Shown one piece after another: positions 25,230 through 32,748 of a stretch of DNA of 64,000 bases (the stretch's first letter is position 1; every line of letters starts with the position of its first letter). Position numbers and translations under genes: made by a program. The notes below the pieces were generated by a model. The model ran no database searches, was not told the DNA's origin, and worked only from the letters and a program-made list of their open reading frames with translations. This stretch comes from Variovorax davisae (GTDB taxonomy: Bacteria; Pseudomonadota; Gammaproteobacteria; Burkholderiales; Burkholderiaceae_C), in the NCBI RefSeq assembly GCF_030316845.1, contig NZ_JASZYS010000009.1, positions 220,770 to 284,769 on the forward strand. The letters are read 5' to 3'.

Positions 25230-26291
25230 ATGGAATCCGCCATTGCCGAGCACCTGAAATGTCCGCGCACCCGGCACCGCCGGGTGGAGGACGACTACAC
25301 GCCGCCCTACCCCGTCTGGTCGGCCCGCGCAGCCGCCGGCGTGGGCCAGGTGGTGATGGGCTACTTCGGCGTGCAGTCGCGCGGGCCCGGAATGCAGGGC
25401 CGCGCCTGTGGCGCCCTGATGCAGATCGCGCGCGGCTTCGGCCTCGCCGACGGGCCGGGCCACCATGACCTGGCGCATTTCGTCGACGCCGAGGGCTTCG
25501 ACAACATGATCGCGATCGCCTACTGGAGCGACCCGGCCGCCTTCGCGCGCTGGTGCGCCACGCCCGAGATCGACGACTGGTGGCGCTCGCCCGCGCGGCT
25601 CGACGACGGCCTGGGCTACTTCCGCGAGATCGCCTCGCCGCGGGCCGAGCACTACGAGACCATGTTCAGCACCCCCGACCGCTTCGAAGGCGTCGGCGTG
25701 GTGATGGGCGGCGGGGTCAGCGGCGAGATCCGGGAGCACGGCTACTGGGGTTCGATGCGCGACCGGATCCCGTTGTCGCAGACCGATGCGATGGCACCGT
25801 CGGGGACCCGCGGCGTGATCGCGGGCACACCGTCGCCGGGCCAGCGCGTGCGCATCGACGGCCACCAGAACGTGGCGATGATCCGCTCGGGCCAGGAATG
25901 GACCGACACGACAGGCAAGGAGCGCACGCTCTACCTCGAGGACATGGAACCGACCTTGCGCGAGGGCATGGACTTCCTGCGCGACCAGGGCCTTGCGATC
26001 GGCTGCTACAGCAACCGCTACATGCACCACCTCGACGCCAGCGGCGCACGGCTGCAGAAGTCCTTCGGCCTGAGCTTCTGGCGCTCGCTGGCGGACATGG
26101 AACGCTGGGCCGAGTCGCACCCGACCCACGTGGCGATCTTCGGCAGCTTCATGCGCTATGTGCAGGAGCTCAACTTCGAGCTGCAGCTGCGCGTGTACCA
26201 CGAGGTGTCGGTGCTGAAGGCGGACGAGCAACGCTACGAGTACATCCACTGCCACCCGCGCACCGGACTCATGAACGGCCTCGCGGCCTGA
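25230..26291 (+). CDS. aldoxime dehydratase (haem, phenylacetaldoxime dehydratase family)
   Basis: A 353-residue haem enzyme of the phenylacetaldoxime dehydratase family, converting an aldoxime to a nitrile and water. The proximal haem histidine region ESHPTHVAIFGSF (about H300) and catalytic histidine region RVYHEVSVL (about H324) are present. The C-terminal YEYIHCHPRTGLMN is conserved in the family. Spacing between the two histidines is 24 residues, against 21 in the Pseudomonas and Rhodococcus enzymes as I recall them. It is co-transcribed with the nitrilase. Aryl- or indolyl-acetaldoxime is the likely substrate. Confidence 0.92.
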   Translation: MESAIAEHLKCPRTRHRRVEDDYTPPYPVWSARAAAGVGQVVMGYFGVQSRGPGMQGRACGALMQIARGFGLADGPGHHDLAHFVDAEGFDNMIAIAYWSDPAAFARWCATPEIDDWWRSPARLDDGLGYFREIASPRAEHYETMFSTPDRFEGVGVVMGGGVSGEIREHGYWGSMRDRIPLSQTDAMAPSGTRGVIAGTPSPGQRVRIDGHQNVAMIRSGQEWTDTTGKERTLYLEDMEPTLREGMDFLRDQGLAIGCYSNRYMHHLDASGARLQKSFGLSFWRSLADMERWAESHPTHVAIFGSFMRYVQELNFELQLRVYHEVSVLKADEQRYEYIHCHPRTGLMNGLAA

Positions 26292-26299
26292 TCGAAGGC

Positions 26300-26527
26300 T
26301 CAGGCCCCGGCGGGCACGCCGCGCAGGATCGCGTCGCGCAGCGCCGCCGGGATCTCGAGCGCGCGGTGCGTCTCGAGCGAGGTCGTCACCAGCACCTGGC
26401 GCATCTGCATGCGCAGTTCGCCGTCGGCGGCCACGCACTGCAGCGCCAAGGTCAGCGAGCGCGTGCCGAGGCGCTCGACCGCGAGCGCCAGCGTCACGCT
26501 GTCGCCGAAACGGCTCACGGCGCGGAA
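26300..26527 (-). pseudogene. truncated 3' copy of acyl-CoA thioesterase gene
   Basis: About 72 residues, VSRFGDSVTLALAVERLGT to the stop, repeat the C-terminal half of the thioesterase at 28599-29033 almost exactly. The N-terminal half with the catalytic aspartate is missing, and the homology stops abruptly at 26527 where lower-GC sequence begins. It is the left member of the pair flanking the oxygenase/exporter island. An ATG-like start within the fragment gives an open frame, but a folded enzyme is unlikely. Confidence 0.85.
26321..26527. repeat. direct repeat, left copy (about 207 bp)
   Basis: This segment aligns without gaps to 28620-28826 at a constant offset of 2299 bp with about six mismatches (for example GCGCAGTTCG against GCGCATTTCG). 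It is the end of the thioesterase gene. The two copies have the same orientation and bracket the lower-GC oxygenase/LysE block. Confidence 0.88.
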
Positions 26528-26542
26528 ATTCGGTAACGCCGA

Positions 26543-27190
26543 CTACGAACCGTTCCATGGGTAGTCCGCGACCAACTTTCCAGCGAGGAAAAACACCGAT
26601 ACGCAAACGATGATGTCCAAGGCTTGCCACACCCTGCGATTTCGAAACATGGGCGCGGCAAATCGGGATCCTGTTGTGAGCGCGATGAACCACAGAAAGG
26701 ACGCAACAACGGCGCCACTCGCGAAGAAGAGCTTGTCCATCCCAACCTTGATAGCACTGATCGATCCGATGACCAGCACGGTATCCAGCCAAGCGAATGG
26801 CGTCAGCAGAGAATGAAGAATCGCCCCCTTGATGACTTGATTGCGTGGCATTGGGCGCTGCGGGGCACCTTGCTCGTCGAGAAACGTTTCACCGCGATAA
26901 GCTGCGTACAAGGCTCGAATACCGAAGTACGACAAGTACACAATGCTGACGGACATGGTCGCAACCATGATCCAGCGATTCGCCGTAATGAACGCACCAA
27001 GTCCGACCACTCCCAAAGCGATCAAAAGCACATCCGAAAAAGCACAGATCAGTACCAGCGCGAACGTGTTACTTCCTGTTAGGTTGTTTTTGATGACAAA
27101 TGTATCCTTGGGTCCCAGGGCGACAAGCAGGCCGGCGCCAAGAACGAACCCCTCAGTGAAATGCAGGTTGAGCACGTTCGATCCAGTCAA
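26543..27190 (-). CDS. LysE family amino-acid exporter
   Basis: A 215-residue inner-membrane protein of the LysE/RhtB family with about six hydrophobic segments. It begins FTEGFVLGAGLLVALGPKDT, the family's first helix and GP-x-D/N turn. Later segments include LTPFAWLDTVLVIGS and FFASGAVVASFLWFIALTTG. LysE proteins export basic or neutral amino acids and derivatives. The start is TTG at 27190 or GTG at 27175; no strong ribosome site is seen. Base composition is clearly lower in G+C than the surrounding genes. It lies 33 bp after the 2-oxoglutarate oxygenase and probably exports that enzyme's product. Confidence 0.86.
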   Translation of the reverse strand: MTGSNVLNLHFTEGFVLGAGLLVALGPKDTFVIKNNLTGSNTFALVLICAFSDVLLIALGVVGLGAFITANRWIMVATMSVSIVYLSYFGIRALYAAYRGETFLDEQGAPQRPMPRNQVIKGAILHSLLTPFAWLDTVLVIGSISAIKVGMDKLFFASGAVVASFLWFIALTTGSRFAAPMFRNRRVWQALDIIVCVSVFFLAGKLVADYPWNGS

Positions 27191-27195
27191 AATTG

Positions 27196-27216
27196 GAGAG
27201 GGCGACGAGCCCTCTC
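27196..27216 (-). terminator. hairpin between oxygenase and LysE genes
   Basis: On the minus strand GAGAGGGC (27216-27209) pairs with GCCCTCTC (27203-27196) around a 5-base loop, followed by CAATTTTG. This has the form of a weak intrinsic terminator with a four-T tract. It lies between the oxygenase stop (27224) and the LysE start, so it could reduce exporter expression relative to the oxygenase, or attenuate it. Confidence 0.5.
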
Positions 27217-27223
27217 TGTTGGG

Positions 27224-28087
27224 TTAGATCAGCGGTGCATTGCCGAACGCACGATGACTCTCATCGGCGATCGAGGCGATGTTGATCGTCTTTTTTTCGA
27301 GCAGTGTGGTGTACGGTTGCCCCAGATCAGGAATGGCGAAGTAAACCAATGATTTGCGTGAAAGCTCCATTTTCGGGTTGCGAACCGCGTGATACATCGT
27401 AGGGATTTTTCCGTCTGAAAGCAGCGTCAACAGCGAGCCGGTGATAACGATGATCTCATCATCGGCCAAGTGCACAGGAACTTCCTCGTCGCTGAGAAAA
27501 ATGACCAACCCATCACGCGTCGGTTTGATCAACGTAATCAGATGCCCGTCTTCATGACGGTCCTGCAAGTAGCCTCGATCATCTACTTGGTGGCCGTTCT
27601 CGTACATGCAGAGCTGAACATAAGAACTATCGCGGATGATCATTTGATCCTCATTGCGAAAAAAATCCCACAGTCCCGAAACAATTCTTTGACTCAGCGA
27701 CCACAATTCGCTCTCGCTTTTTTGTATGTCCTTGTATACGGGAGTGTCAACGAACGGATGGCCTGAATGAAGTCCGCGATGCTTGTGCCAATAGCAGAAG
27801 CGGTCGCAGAGGTCCACGTTCTCTGTGTACTTGGCATGCTCACCTCCCTTGAGAAGGAATCCATCCGTTCGATCGGGAAAGCAGAAGTCTCGGCTCTGCT
27901 CTTTCGGGACGCGCGAGATGCCATCAAGCGTTGACCACACAGCAATTTGAGCCGTCATCGGCATCTTCATGACTGCATAACCGTGGGTGATCAGCGAAAG
28001 CACGGTACTTCGCAAACTCGTATGTTGCGAATCTGCACCGAGTGGCTTTGATTGGGTGACACCAAAAAAAGTAACAGTTGAACTCAT
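27224..28087 (-). CDS. Fe(II)/2-oxoglutarate-dependent oxygenase (IPNS-like)
   Basis: A 287-residue cytoplasmic oxygenase of the isopenicillin N synthase-like 2OG-Fe(II) superfamily. The iron triad is H178-x-D180 (DRHEDGHLITL) and H233 (MYHAVRNP). The 2-oxoglutarate-binding arginine is R244-x-S246 (SRKSLVYFAIPD). AAGGGAG lies 7 bp before the ATG at 28087. The gene has much lower G+C than its neighbours, so it was probably acquired. It is transcribed with the LysE exporter, which suggests hydroxylation or related oxidation of an amino acid followed by export. The substrate cannot be read from sequence, and an ethylene-forming-type activity is not supported by any motif I can name. Confidence 0.88.
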   Translation of the reverse strand: MSSTVTFFGVTQSKPLGADSQHTSLRSTVLSLITHGYAVMKMPMTAQIAVWSTLDGISRVPKEQSRDFCFPDRTDGFLLKGGEHAKYTENVDLCDRFCYWHKHRGLHSGHPFVDTPVYKDIQKSESELWSLSQRIVSGLWDFFRNEDQMIIRDSSYVQLCMYENGHQVDDRGYLQDRHEDGHLITLIKPTRDGLVIFLSDEEVPVHLADDEIIVITGSLLTLLSDGKIPTMYHAVRNPKMELSRKSLVYFAIPDLGQPYTTLLEKKTINIASIADESHRAFGNAPLI

Positions 28088-28430
28088 TTAAAACTCCCTT
28101 GGCCGGCGAATCGCCGTCTTTTATTTCACACCATCAGAAGTCGAATCCTTGCCAAAATGCCTCAAAGATGGAGTGGTTTTCTACCTGCTCTCCACGCAAC
28201 GCGCAACGAAATCAAGGCGACTGACAAGGAAAAGACAATTGTGAAAAAGAATGGCAACGTCGACCTAAAACGCTGCTGAAACACCTTGTTCGAAAGTCTC
28301 CCGCAAATGCAAGTTCGTGCGCATGCGGACCTTGGCAGAAGTCCGTCCGTTGGCCCGTAGAGGGGCACGAGAGCCGAAAATGTGCCCTCGAAGCGGGGAA
28401 ACTGCGACGGCAGCGAACCTGGACAACAAC
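28088..28430. other. lower-GC intergenic region upstream of oxygenase gene
   Basis: This stretch holds the presumed promoter of the oxygenase-LysE pair, read on the minus strand. A small dyad, CGGCG-AAT-CGCCG, lies near 28102-28115 in the leader just before the ribosome site. Composition rises from AT-rich near 28100-28300 to chromosomal values near 28400. I see no gene, tRNA or transposase end in it. Confidence 0.6.
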
Positions 28431-28431
28431 T

Positions 28432-28575
28432 CGATGTCGATTCGCGGCCCGGCGTCACTTGGTTGCTGTTCAACAAGACGCGGCACGCGCCGGCGGTGCT
28501 GCAAGCGCGGGGCGAGTCGGAGGCTGCAGGCGTCGAGGCTGTGCCAACCCCTGCGCCCGTGGAGCTGACTGCAGC
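28432..28575 (+). pseudogene. nitrilase C-terminal remnant
   Basis: In the plus-strand frame, DSRPGVTWLLFNKTRHAPAV followed by LQARGESEAAG parallels the C-terminal end of the nitrilase at 24156-25205 (SRPDVTQLLFNRKRREPVVLQ). The match covers about 40 residues, including the extended Ala/Glu tail. There is no upstream catalytic part and no stop at the expected place. It is a diverged relic of a second nitrilase gene next to the intact thioesterase, beyond the right edge of the lower-GC island. Confidence 0.68.
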
Positions 28576-28598
28576 CCGTCTCGGCTTGACGCGAAGGC

Positions 28599-29033
28599 TC
28601 AGCCCGCGTCGGGAAGGCCGCGCAGGATCGCGTCGCGCAGCGCCGCCGGGATCTCGAGCGCGCGGTGCGTCTCGAGCGAGGTCGTCACCAGCACCTGGCG
28701 CATCTGCATGCGCATTTCGCCGTCGGCGCCCACGCACTGCAGCGCCAGCGTCAGCGAGCGCGTGCCGAGGCGCTCGACCGCGAGTTCCAGCGTCACGCTG
28801 TCGCCGAAACGGCTCACGGCGCGGAAGTCGGCTTCGAGCCGAACGGTCGGCAGGCCGATGCGCTGGTCGGCGATCAGGTGGCGGTAGCCGATGCCCATGG
28901 CATCGACCCAGTCCTCGACCAGCCCGTTGAACATCACGAAGTACTGCGGGTAGAACACGATGCCCGCGGGGTCGCAGTCGGAAAAGCGGATCAGCCGCTC
29001 GCGGCGGAAGGCAGGGGCTGCCGCTGCGTTCAC
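28599..29033 (-). CDS. acyl-CoA thioesterase (4HBT/YbgC type)
   Basis: A 144-residue single hot-dog thioesterase. The catalytic aspartate lies in the family motif RFSDCDPAGIVFYPQYFVMF (about residues 17-36). The C-terminal half, from VSRFGDSVTLELAVERLGT, is duplicated as a fragment at 26300. Its ATG overlaps the MarR stop by 4 bp, so it ends the SDR-MarR-thioesterase operon. It probably releases an aromatic acid or anthranilate-type acid from CoA in the aromatic pathway; the substrate is inferred. Confidence 0.9.
   Translation of the reverse strand: MNAAAAPAFRRERLIRFSDCDPAGIVFYPQYFVMFNGLVEDWVDAMGIGYRHLIADQRIGLPTVRLEADFRAVSRFGDSVTLELAVERLGTRSLTLALQCVGADGEMRMQMRQVLVTTSLETHRALEIPAALRDAILRGLPDAG
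28620..28826. repeat. direct repeat, right copy (about 207 bp)
   Basis: This is the partner of 26321-26527, within the intact thioesterase gene. After 28826 this copy continues as thioesterase coding sequence, whereas the left copy breaks into unrelated lower-GC DNA. It is therefore the parental copy. Confidence 0.88.
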
Positions 29034-29569
29034 GCCGGCTCCTCGCCGCCGGCCTCGTTACGCATCACGTGGACCCGCAGTTGGCCCAGCTGGCTGTGCA
29101 GCTGCTTCACGGTCTTCATGTCGAGCCCCGAGAACATCTCGAGGATCCATTGCTCGTGCTCGCTGGCCATGGCCTCGAAGCTGCGACGTCCCTTGGGCGT
29201 GAGGCTCACGATCCAGGCCCGGCGGTCGTCCGGGCTGGCGGTGCGCGACACCACGCCTTCGCGCTCCAGTTCGTCGGTGAGCCCGGTGACGTTGCCGCCA
29301 GTGACCATCAGGTAGCGCGACAGCACGCGCATCTTGAGGCCGTCCTTGTAGCGGTAGAGCTGCGCCATGTAGTCGAAGCGCGCCAGCGTGATGTCGAAGC
29401 GCTCGCGCAGCCGTTTGCGGATCTCGGCCTCGATCTGCGTCGTGCTGGCCAGCATGCGCAGCCAGAGCTTGAGCACGGCGTGGTCGTCGTTGCCGGCGCG
29501 GGCCTCGTGGCCCAGCTCCTCGGCGTCGCTGAGCGCCGCATGCGACGGGTCGTTGGTGCTGTCGATCAT
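29030..29569 (-). CDS. MarR-family transcriptional regulator
   Basis: A 179-residue MarR regulator. The winged helix-turn-helix covers about residues 60-130: MRVLSRYLMVTGGNVTGLTD, the wing with SRTASPDDRRAWIVSLTPKG, and the dimer helix at the ends. It overlaps the SDR stop and the thioesterase start by 4 bp each. A TTGACA-type motif precedes this operon (30353-30374) and recurs upstream of other aromatic units, so it may repress its own operon and the pathway. The ligand is likely an aromatic acid or CoA ester, by family. Confidence 0.92.
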   Translation of the reverse strand: MIDSTNDPSHAALSDAEELGHEARAGNDDHAVLKLWLRMLASTTQIEAEIRKRLRERFDITLARFDYMAQLYRYKDGLKMRVLSRYLMVTGGNVTGLTDELEREGVVSRTASPDDRRAWIVSLTPKGRRSFEAMASEHEQWILEMFSGLDMKTVKQLHSQLGQLRVHVMRNEAGGEEPA

Positions 29570-30339
29570 GTGACCTCCCCGCCCGACACCGAGATCGACT
29601 GGCCGGTGACCGAGGCCGCCGCCTCGCCGCAGAGCCAGCGCACCGCATCCGCGACCTCGGCCGGCTGCACGATGCGGCGCTGCGGATTGACCACCGCGAA
29701 CTCGGCCAGCGCATCGGCCTCGCTGCGGCCGGTCTTGCCGACCACGTTGGCGACGCTGTTGCGCAGGATGTCGGTGTCGGTGTAGCCCGGGCAGACGGCG
29801 TTGACCGTGATGCCCTTGCGCGCCACCTCGAGCGCCAGCGAGCGCGTGAGGCCGATCACGCCATGCTTGGCCGCCGTGTAGGCGGCCACGTAGGCATAGC
29901 CCTTCTGCCCCGCGGTGCTGGCGATGTTGACGACCCGGCCCCAGCCGGCATCGAGCATGTCGGGCAGCGCCGCCTGCGCGCAGAGGAAGCTGCCCGTGAG
30001 GTTGACGCCGAGCATGCGCTGCCAGAGCGCGACCGAGGTCTTGAGGAAGGGCGCGCTCTCGGCCTGGCCGGCGTTGTTGACCAGGATCTGGACCGGGCCC
30101 GACGCCGCGCGCAAGGCCTCGAAGGCGGCGCGCACCGAGTCGGCATCGGCGACATCGACCGTCGCCACGCCGTGGCCGCTGCCCGCCAGTTCGCCCCGCA
30201 CCCGCTCCAGCGCGGCGCGATCGCGGCCGAGCAGCGTCAGGCGGGCGCCCTCGGCCGCCAGGGTGCGCGCGATCTCGGCGCCGATCCCACGGGCCGCGCC
30301 GGTCACGACCGCGTGGCGCCCATTCAGTGAATTTTTCAT
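29566..30339 (-). CDS. SDR family oxidoreductase
   Basis: A 257-residue classical short-chain dehydrogenase. The cofactor motif is VVTGAARGIGAEIA, with LVNNAGQ after strand 4 and catalytic AYTAAKHG (Tyr/Lys). The C-terminus ISVSGGEVT closes the fold. It resembles 3-hydroxybutyrate or hydroxycyclohexane-carboxyl-CoA dehydrogenases. The ATG at 30339 gives the usual N-terminus; an ATG at 30360 overlaps the upstream motif. First gene of the SDR-MarR-thioesterase operon. Substrate unknown. Confidence 0.9.
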   Translation of the reverse strand: MKNSLNGRHAVVTGAARGIGAEIARTLAAEGARLTLLGRDRAALERVRGELAGSGHGVATVDVADADSVRAAFEALRAASGPVQILVNNAGQAESAPFLKTSVALWQRMLGVNLTGSFLCAQAALPDMLDAGWGRVVNIASTAGQKGYAYVAAYTAAKHGVIGLTRSLALEVARKGITVNAVCPGYTDTDILRNSVANVVGKTGRSEADALAEFAVVNPQRRIVQPAEVADAVRWLCGEAAASVTGQSISVSGGEVT

Positions 30340-30352
30340 GGCTAGCAAAACC

Positions 30353-30374
30353 GTTGACAACTAAACATTTTAAC
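30353..30374. promoter_or_regulatory. MarR-operator-like motif upstream of SDR-MarR operon
   Basis: GTTGACAACTAAACATTTTAAC lies 14 bp upstream of the SDR ATG at 30339. The core TTGACAACTAAACATTT closely matches TTGACACTTAAACATTT upstream of the 41.8-kb binding protein, and shares TTGACAACT-x-AA with the site upstream of the oxidoreductase at 54 kb. GTTGACAAC is itself almost a dyad. It is probably bound by one of the two MarR regulators. Confidence 0.55.
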
Positions 30375-30395
30375 CACGGGTGCTTTTTCCGGGGC

Positions 30396-31145
30396 TCAGC
30401 GCATGAAGCGGCCGCCGTTGAGATCCAGCGTCGCGCCCGTGACGAAAGCCCCGGCCGCCGAGGCCAGGTAGACCACGGCCGCCGCCACTTCCTGCGCCTC
30501 GCCGAAGCGGCCGAGCGGGATTCCGCTGAGCAGCGCCTGTTGCCGCTCCGGTCTCATGGCGTCGAGCAGGGGACCGCGGATCGCCGCCGGCGCGATCGCG
30601 TTGACTGTCACGCCATCGGCCGCCAGCGCCTGCGCGAACGAGCGGGTCAGCGCGATCAGGCCGGCCTTCGAAGCCGCATAGTGGACCCCGCTCGCCGCGC
30701 TGGCCTGCTGGCCGGCGATCGAGGCCAGGTTGACGATCCGGCCCGCGCCGCGCCCGCGCATGTGGCGTCCGGCGATGCGGCAGCCGAAGAAGCTGCCGCG
30801 CAGGTTCACCGCCATCACCTCGTCCCATTCGCCGGCGCTGATGTCCCAGAGCGAGGTCGAGGGCGTCAGCGCGGCGTTGTTGACCATCACGTCGACGGCA
30901 CCGAAGTGCGCCGCTGCGGCCTCGAAACAGCCGGCGAAGGCGCTCTCGTCGCGGACGTCGAGCGCCATCGCGATGCAGCGGTGGCCGGCGTCGCGCAGGC
31001 CCGCCGCCACCGCCTCGACGGCCGGCGCGTCGATGTCGGTCAGCATCACGCCGGCGCCCGCCTGCGCCAGCCCCTGCGCGATCGCGGCCCCCAGGCCCTG
31101 CCCCGCGCCGGTGACGAAAGCCGCTTGGCCGTCGAGGGAGAACAT
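30396..31145 (-). CDS. SDR family oxidoreductase
   Basis: A 249-residue short-chain dehydrogenase. It has FVTGAGQGLGAAIAQGLAQ for NAD(P), DVMVNNAAL, and the catalytic HYAASKAGLIALTRSF. LDLNGGRFMR forms the C-terminus. It follows the CoA ligase by 4 bp on the minus strand. It may oxidise a hydroxyacyl-CoA or reduce a keto group in the aromatic pathway. Sequence alone does not fix which. It is not closely similar to the neighbouring SDR. Confidence 0.9.
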   Translation of the reverse strand: MFSLDGQAAFVTGAGQGLGAAIAQGLAQAGAGVMLTDIDAPAVEAVAAGLRDAGHRCIAMALDVRDESAFAGCFEAAAAHFGAVDVMVNNAALTPSTSLWDISAGEWDEVMAVNLRGSFFGCRIAGRHMRGRGAGRIVNLASIAGQQASAASGVHYAASKAGLIALTRSFAQALAADGVTVNAIAPAAIRGPLLDAMRPERQQALLSGIPLGRFGEAQEVAAAVVYLASAAGAFVTGATLDLNGGRFMR

Positions 31146-31149
31146 GGCT

Positions 31150-32748
31150 TCAGCCCTTGGCGCGTGGGGCGCCCGGCCCGCGGTCCCAGGTGGCGGCCGT
31201 CACGCCGCGCTCGCGCAGCTTGTACTTCTGCACCTTGCCGTTCTCGGTGCGCGGCAGGTCGTCGAGCAGGTCGACATAGCGCGGCACGGCGAAATAAGGC
31301 AGGCGCGCCTCGCAGAAACGCATGAGCTCGGCCGGCTCGATCGCATGGCCCGCGCGCGCCACCAGCGCCGCCATCACCTCGTCCTCGGCCAGTTCGGAGC
31401 CCACCGGGTAGACCGCGCAGGCCGCCACGCCAGGATGGCTCAGCAGCACCTGCTCGACCTCGAAGGAGGAGATGTTCTCGCCGCGGCGGCGGATCGCGTC
31501 CTTGATGCGGTCGACGAAGCGGAAGGCGCCGTCGGCCTCGCGCAGCACGCGGTCGCCGGTGTGGAACCACAGGTTGCGCCAGGCCTCGACCGTCTTCCCG
31601 GGCATGTTGAAGTAGCCGCTCGCGAAGGCATAGGGCTCGTCGGCGCGCAGCAGCAGCTCGCCGGCCTCGCCGGGCGGCAATTCGGCATCGTCGGCATCGG
31701 CGACCCGGGCCTGGAAGCCCGGCCGCAGCCAGCCCATGACGCCGCCGCGCGGCGAGTCGGGGGCGGTGGCGATGGCGAAATTGGTCTCGGTCGAGCCATA
31801 GCCTTCGAGCAGCCGCACGCCGGTGCGGGCCAGGAAGGCCTGCCCGGCCGCCGCCGGCACCCCGGGGCCGAGCCCGGTGCGCACCCGGTGGTCGCGCTCG
31901 CCCGGCCCCTCGGGCTGGGCCAGCAGGATCGGCACCATCGCGCCCAGCAGGTAGACCACCGTGGCGCCACAGGCCCGCATCGAGGGCCAGAAGCCCGAGG
32001 CCGAGAAGCGCGATTCGAACACCACTTCGGCCCCCGTCAGGGCGGCCTGCGCGAAGGTGTTGAGCGCGTTGATGTGGAACAGCGGCAAGGTGGTGCACAG
32101 CACGTCGTCGGCGCCGACGCCGAGCACCTCGGCACTGTTCACGCCCCACCAGAAATACTGGGCATGCGGGCAGACCACGCCCTTGGCCGGGCCCGTGGTG
32201 CCGGAGGTGTAGAGGATGGCGAGCGGATCGCCGGGCTGGACCGCCGCCGGCGCGACCGCCTCGGCGCCGGCCGGCCAGGGCACGAGGCGGATGCCTTCGG
32301 GCGGCTGCCAGCCGCCGGTCGCCTCGCCGATGACCCAGATCGTCTGCAGCGCCGTGCGCGCCAGGTCCGCGGTCTGCAGCCGTTCGAGCAGGCCGGCCTC
32401 GATCACCAGCAGCCGGGCTTCGCTGTTGGCCAGGAAGTATTCGAGCTGGGGGCCCATCGACGCGGTGTTGACCGGCACCGCCACGGCGCCGAGCCAGCCG
32501 GCGCCGAGGAAGGCTTCGAGGAACTCGATGCGGTTGCCGCTCATGATCGCCACGCGGTCGCCGCGCGCCACGCCGCATTGCGCCAGCGCGCCGGCACGGC
32601 TGGCGGCGGCCGCGGCCGCATCGGCATGCGTCCAGCTGCGGCCCGCGACCTGCAGCAGGGGGCGCTGCGCGAACCCGGCCGCCTGCCGCTGCAGCATCGC
32701 GGGCAAGGTGCGCTGCGCGGCCGGCAGCCGGCGCGGCTCAGTCGTCAT
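31150..32748 (-). CDS. AMP-dependent acid-CoA ligase
   Basis: A 532-residue adenylate-forming ligase. The phosphate loop is AILYTSGTTGPAKGVVCPH, A5 is LLEGYGSTETNFA, the hinge region has WFHTGDRVLREADG and FVDRIKDAIRRRGENISS, and the catalytic lysine lies in RTENGKVQKYKL. The type resembles crotonobetaine/carnitine-CoA ligase. The ATG at 32748 overlaps the LivF stop by 11 bp, coupling it to the transporter genes. It probably activates the aromatic acid or an intermediate imported by this ABC system. Confidence 0.92.
   Translation of the reverse strand: MTTEPRRLPAAQRTLPAMLQRQAAGFAQRPLLQVAGRSWTHADAAAAAASRAGALAQCGVARGDRVAIMSGNRIEFLEAFLGAGWLGAVAVPVNTASMGPQLEYFLANSEARLLVIEAGLLERLQTADLARTALQTIWVIGEATGGWQPPEGIRLVPWPAGAEAVAPAAVQPGDPLAILYTSGTTGPAKGVVCPHAQYFWWGVNSAEVLGVGADDVLCTTLPLFHINALNTFAQAALTGAEVVFESRFSASGFWPSMRACGATVVYLLGAMVPILLAQPEGPGERDHRVRTGLGPGVPAAAGQAFLARTGVRLLEGYGSTETNFAIATAPDSPRGGVMGWLRPGFQARVADADDAELPPGEAGELLLRADEPYAFASGYFNMPGKTVEAWRNLWFHTGDRVLREADGAFRFVDRIKDAIRRRGENISSFEVEQVLLSHPGVAACAVYPVGSELAEDEVMAALVARAGHAIEPAELMRFCEARLPYFAVPRYVDLLDDLPRTENGKVQKYKLRERGVTAATWDRGPGAPRAKG

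Noticed and set aside
24078..26792. 904-residue minus-strand open frame across nitrilase and aldoxime dehydratase genes
   Set aside because: It is antisense to two genes with intact catalytic motifs, has His/Arg-rich shadow composition, and no domain is recognisable except the thioesterase fragment in another frame.
28162..28737. 191-residue minus-strand frame upstream of the oxygenase gene
   Set aside because: Its sequence is antisense to the nitrilase relic and overlaps the thioesterase out of frame; composition changes midway and no family is seen.
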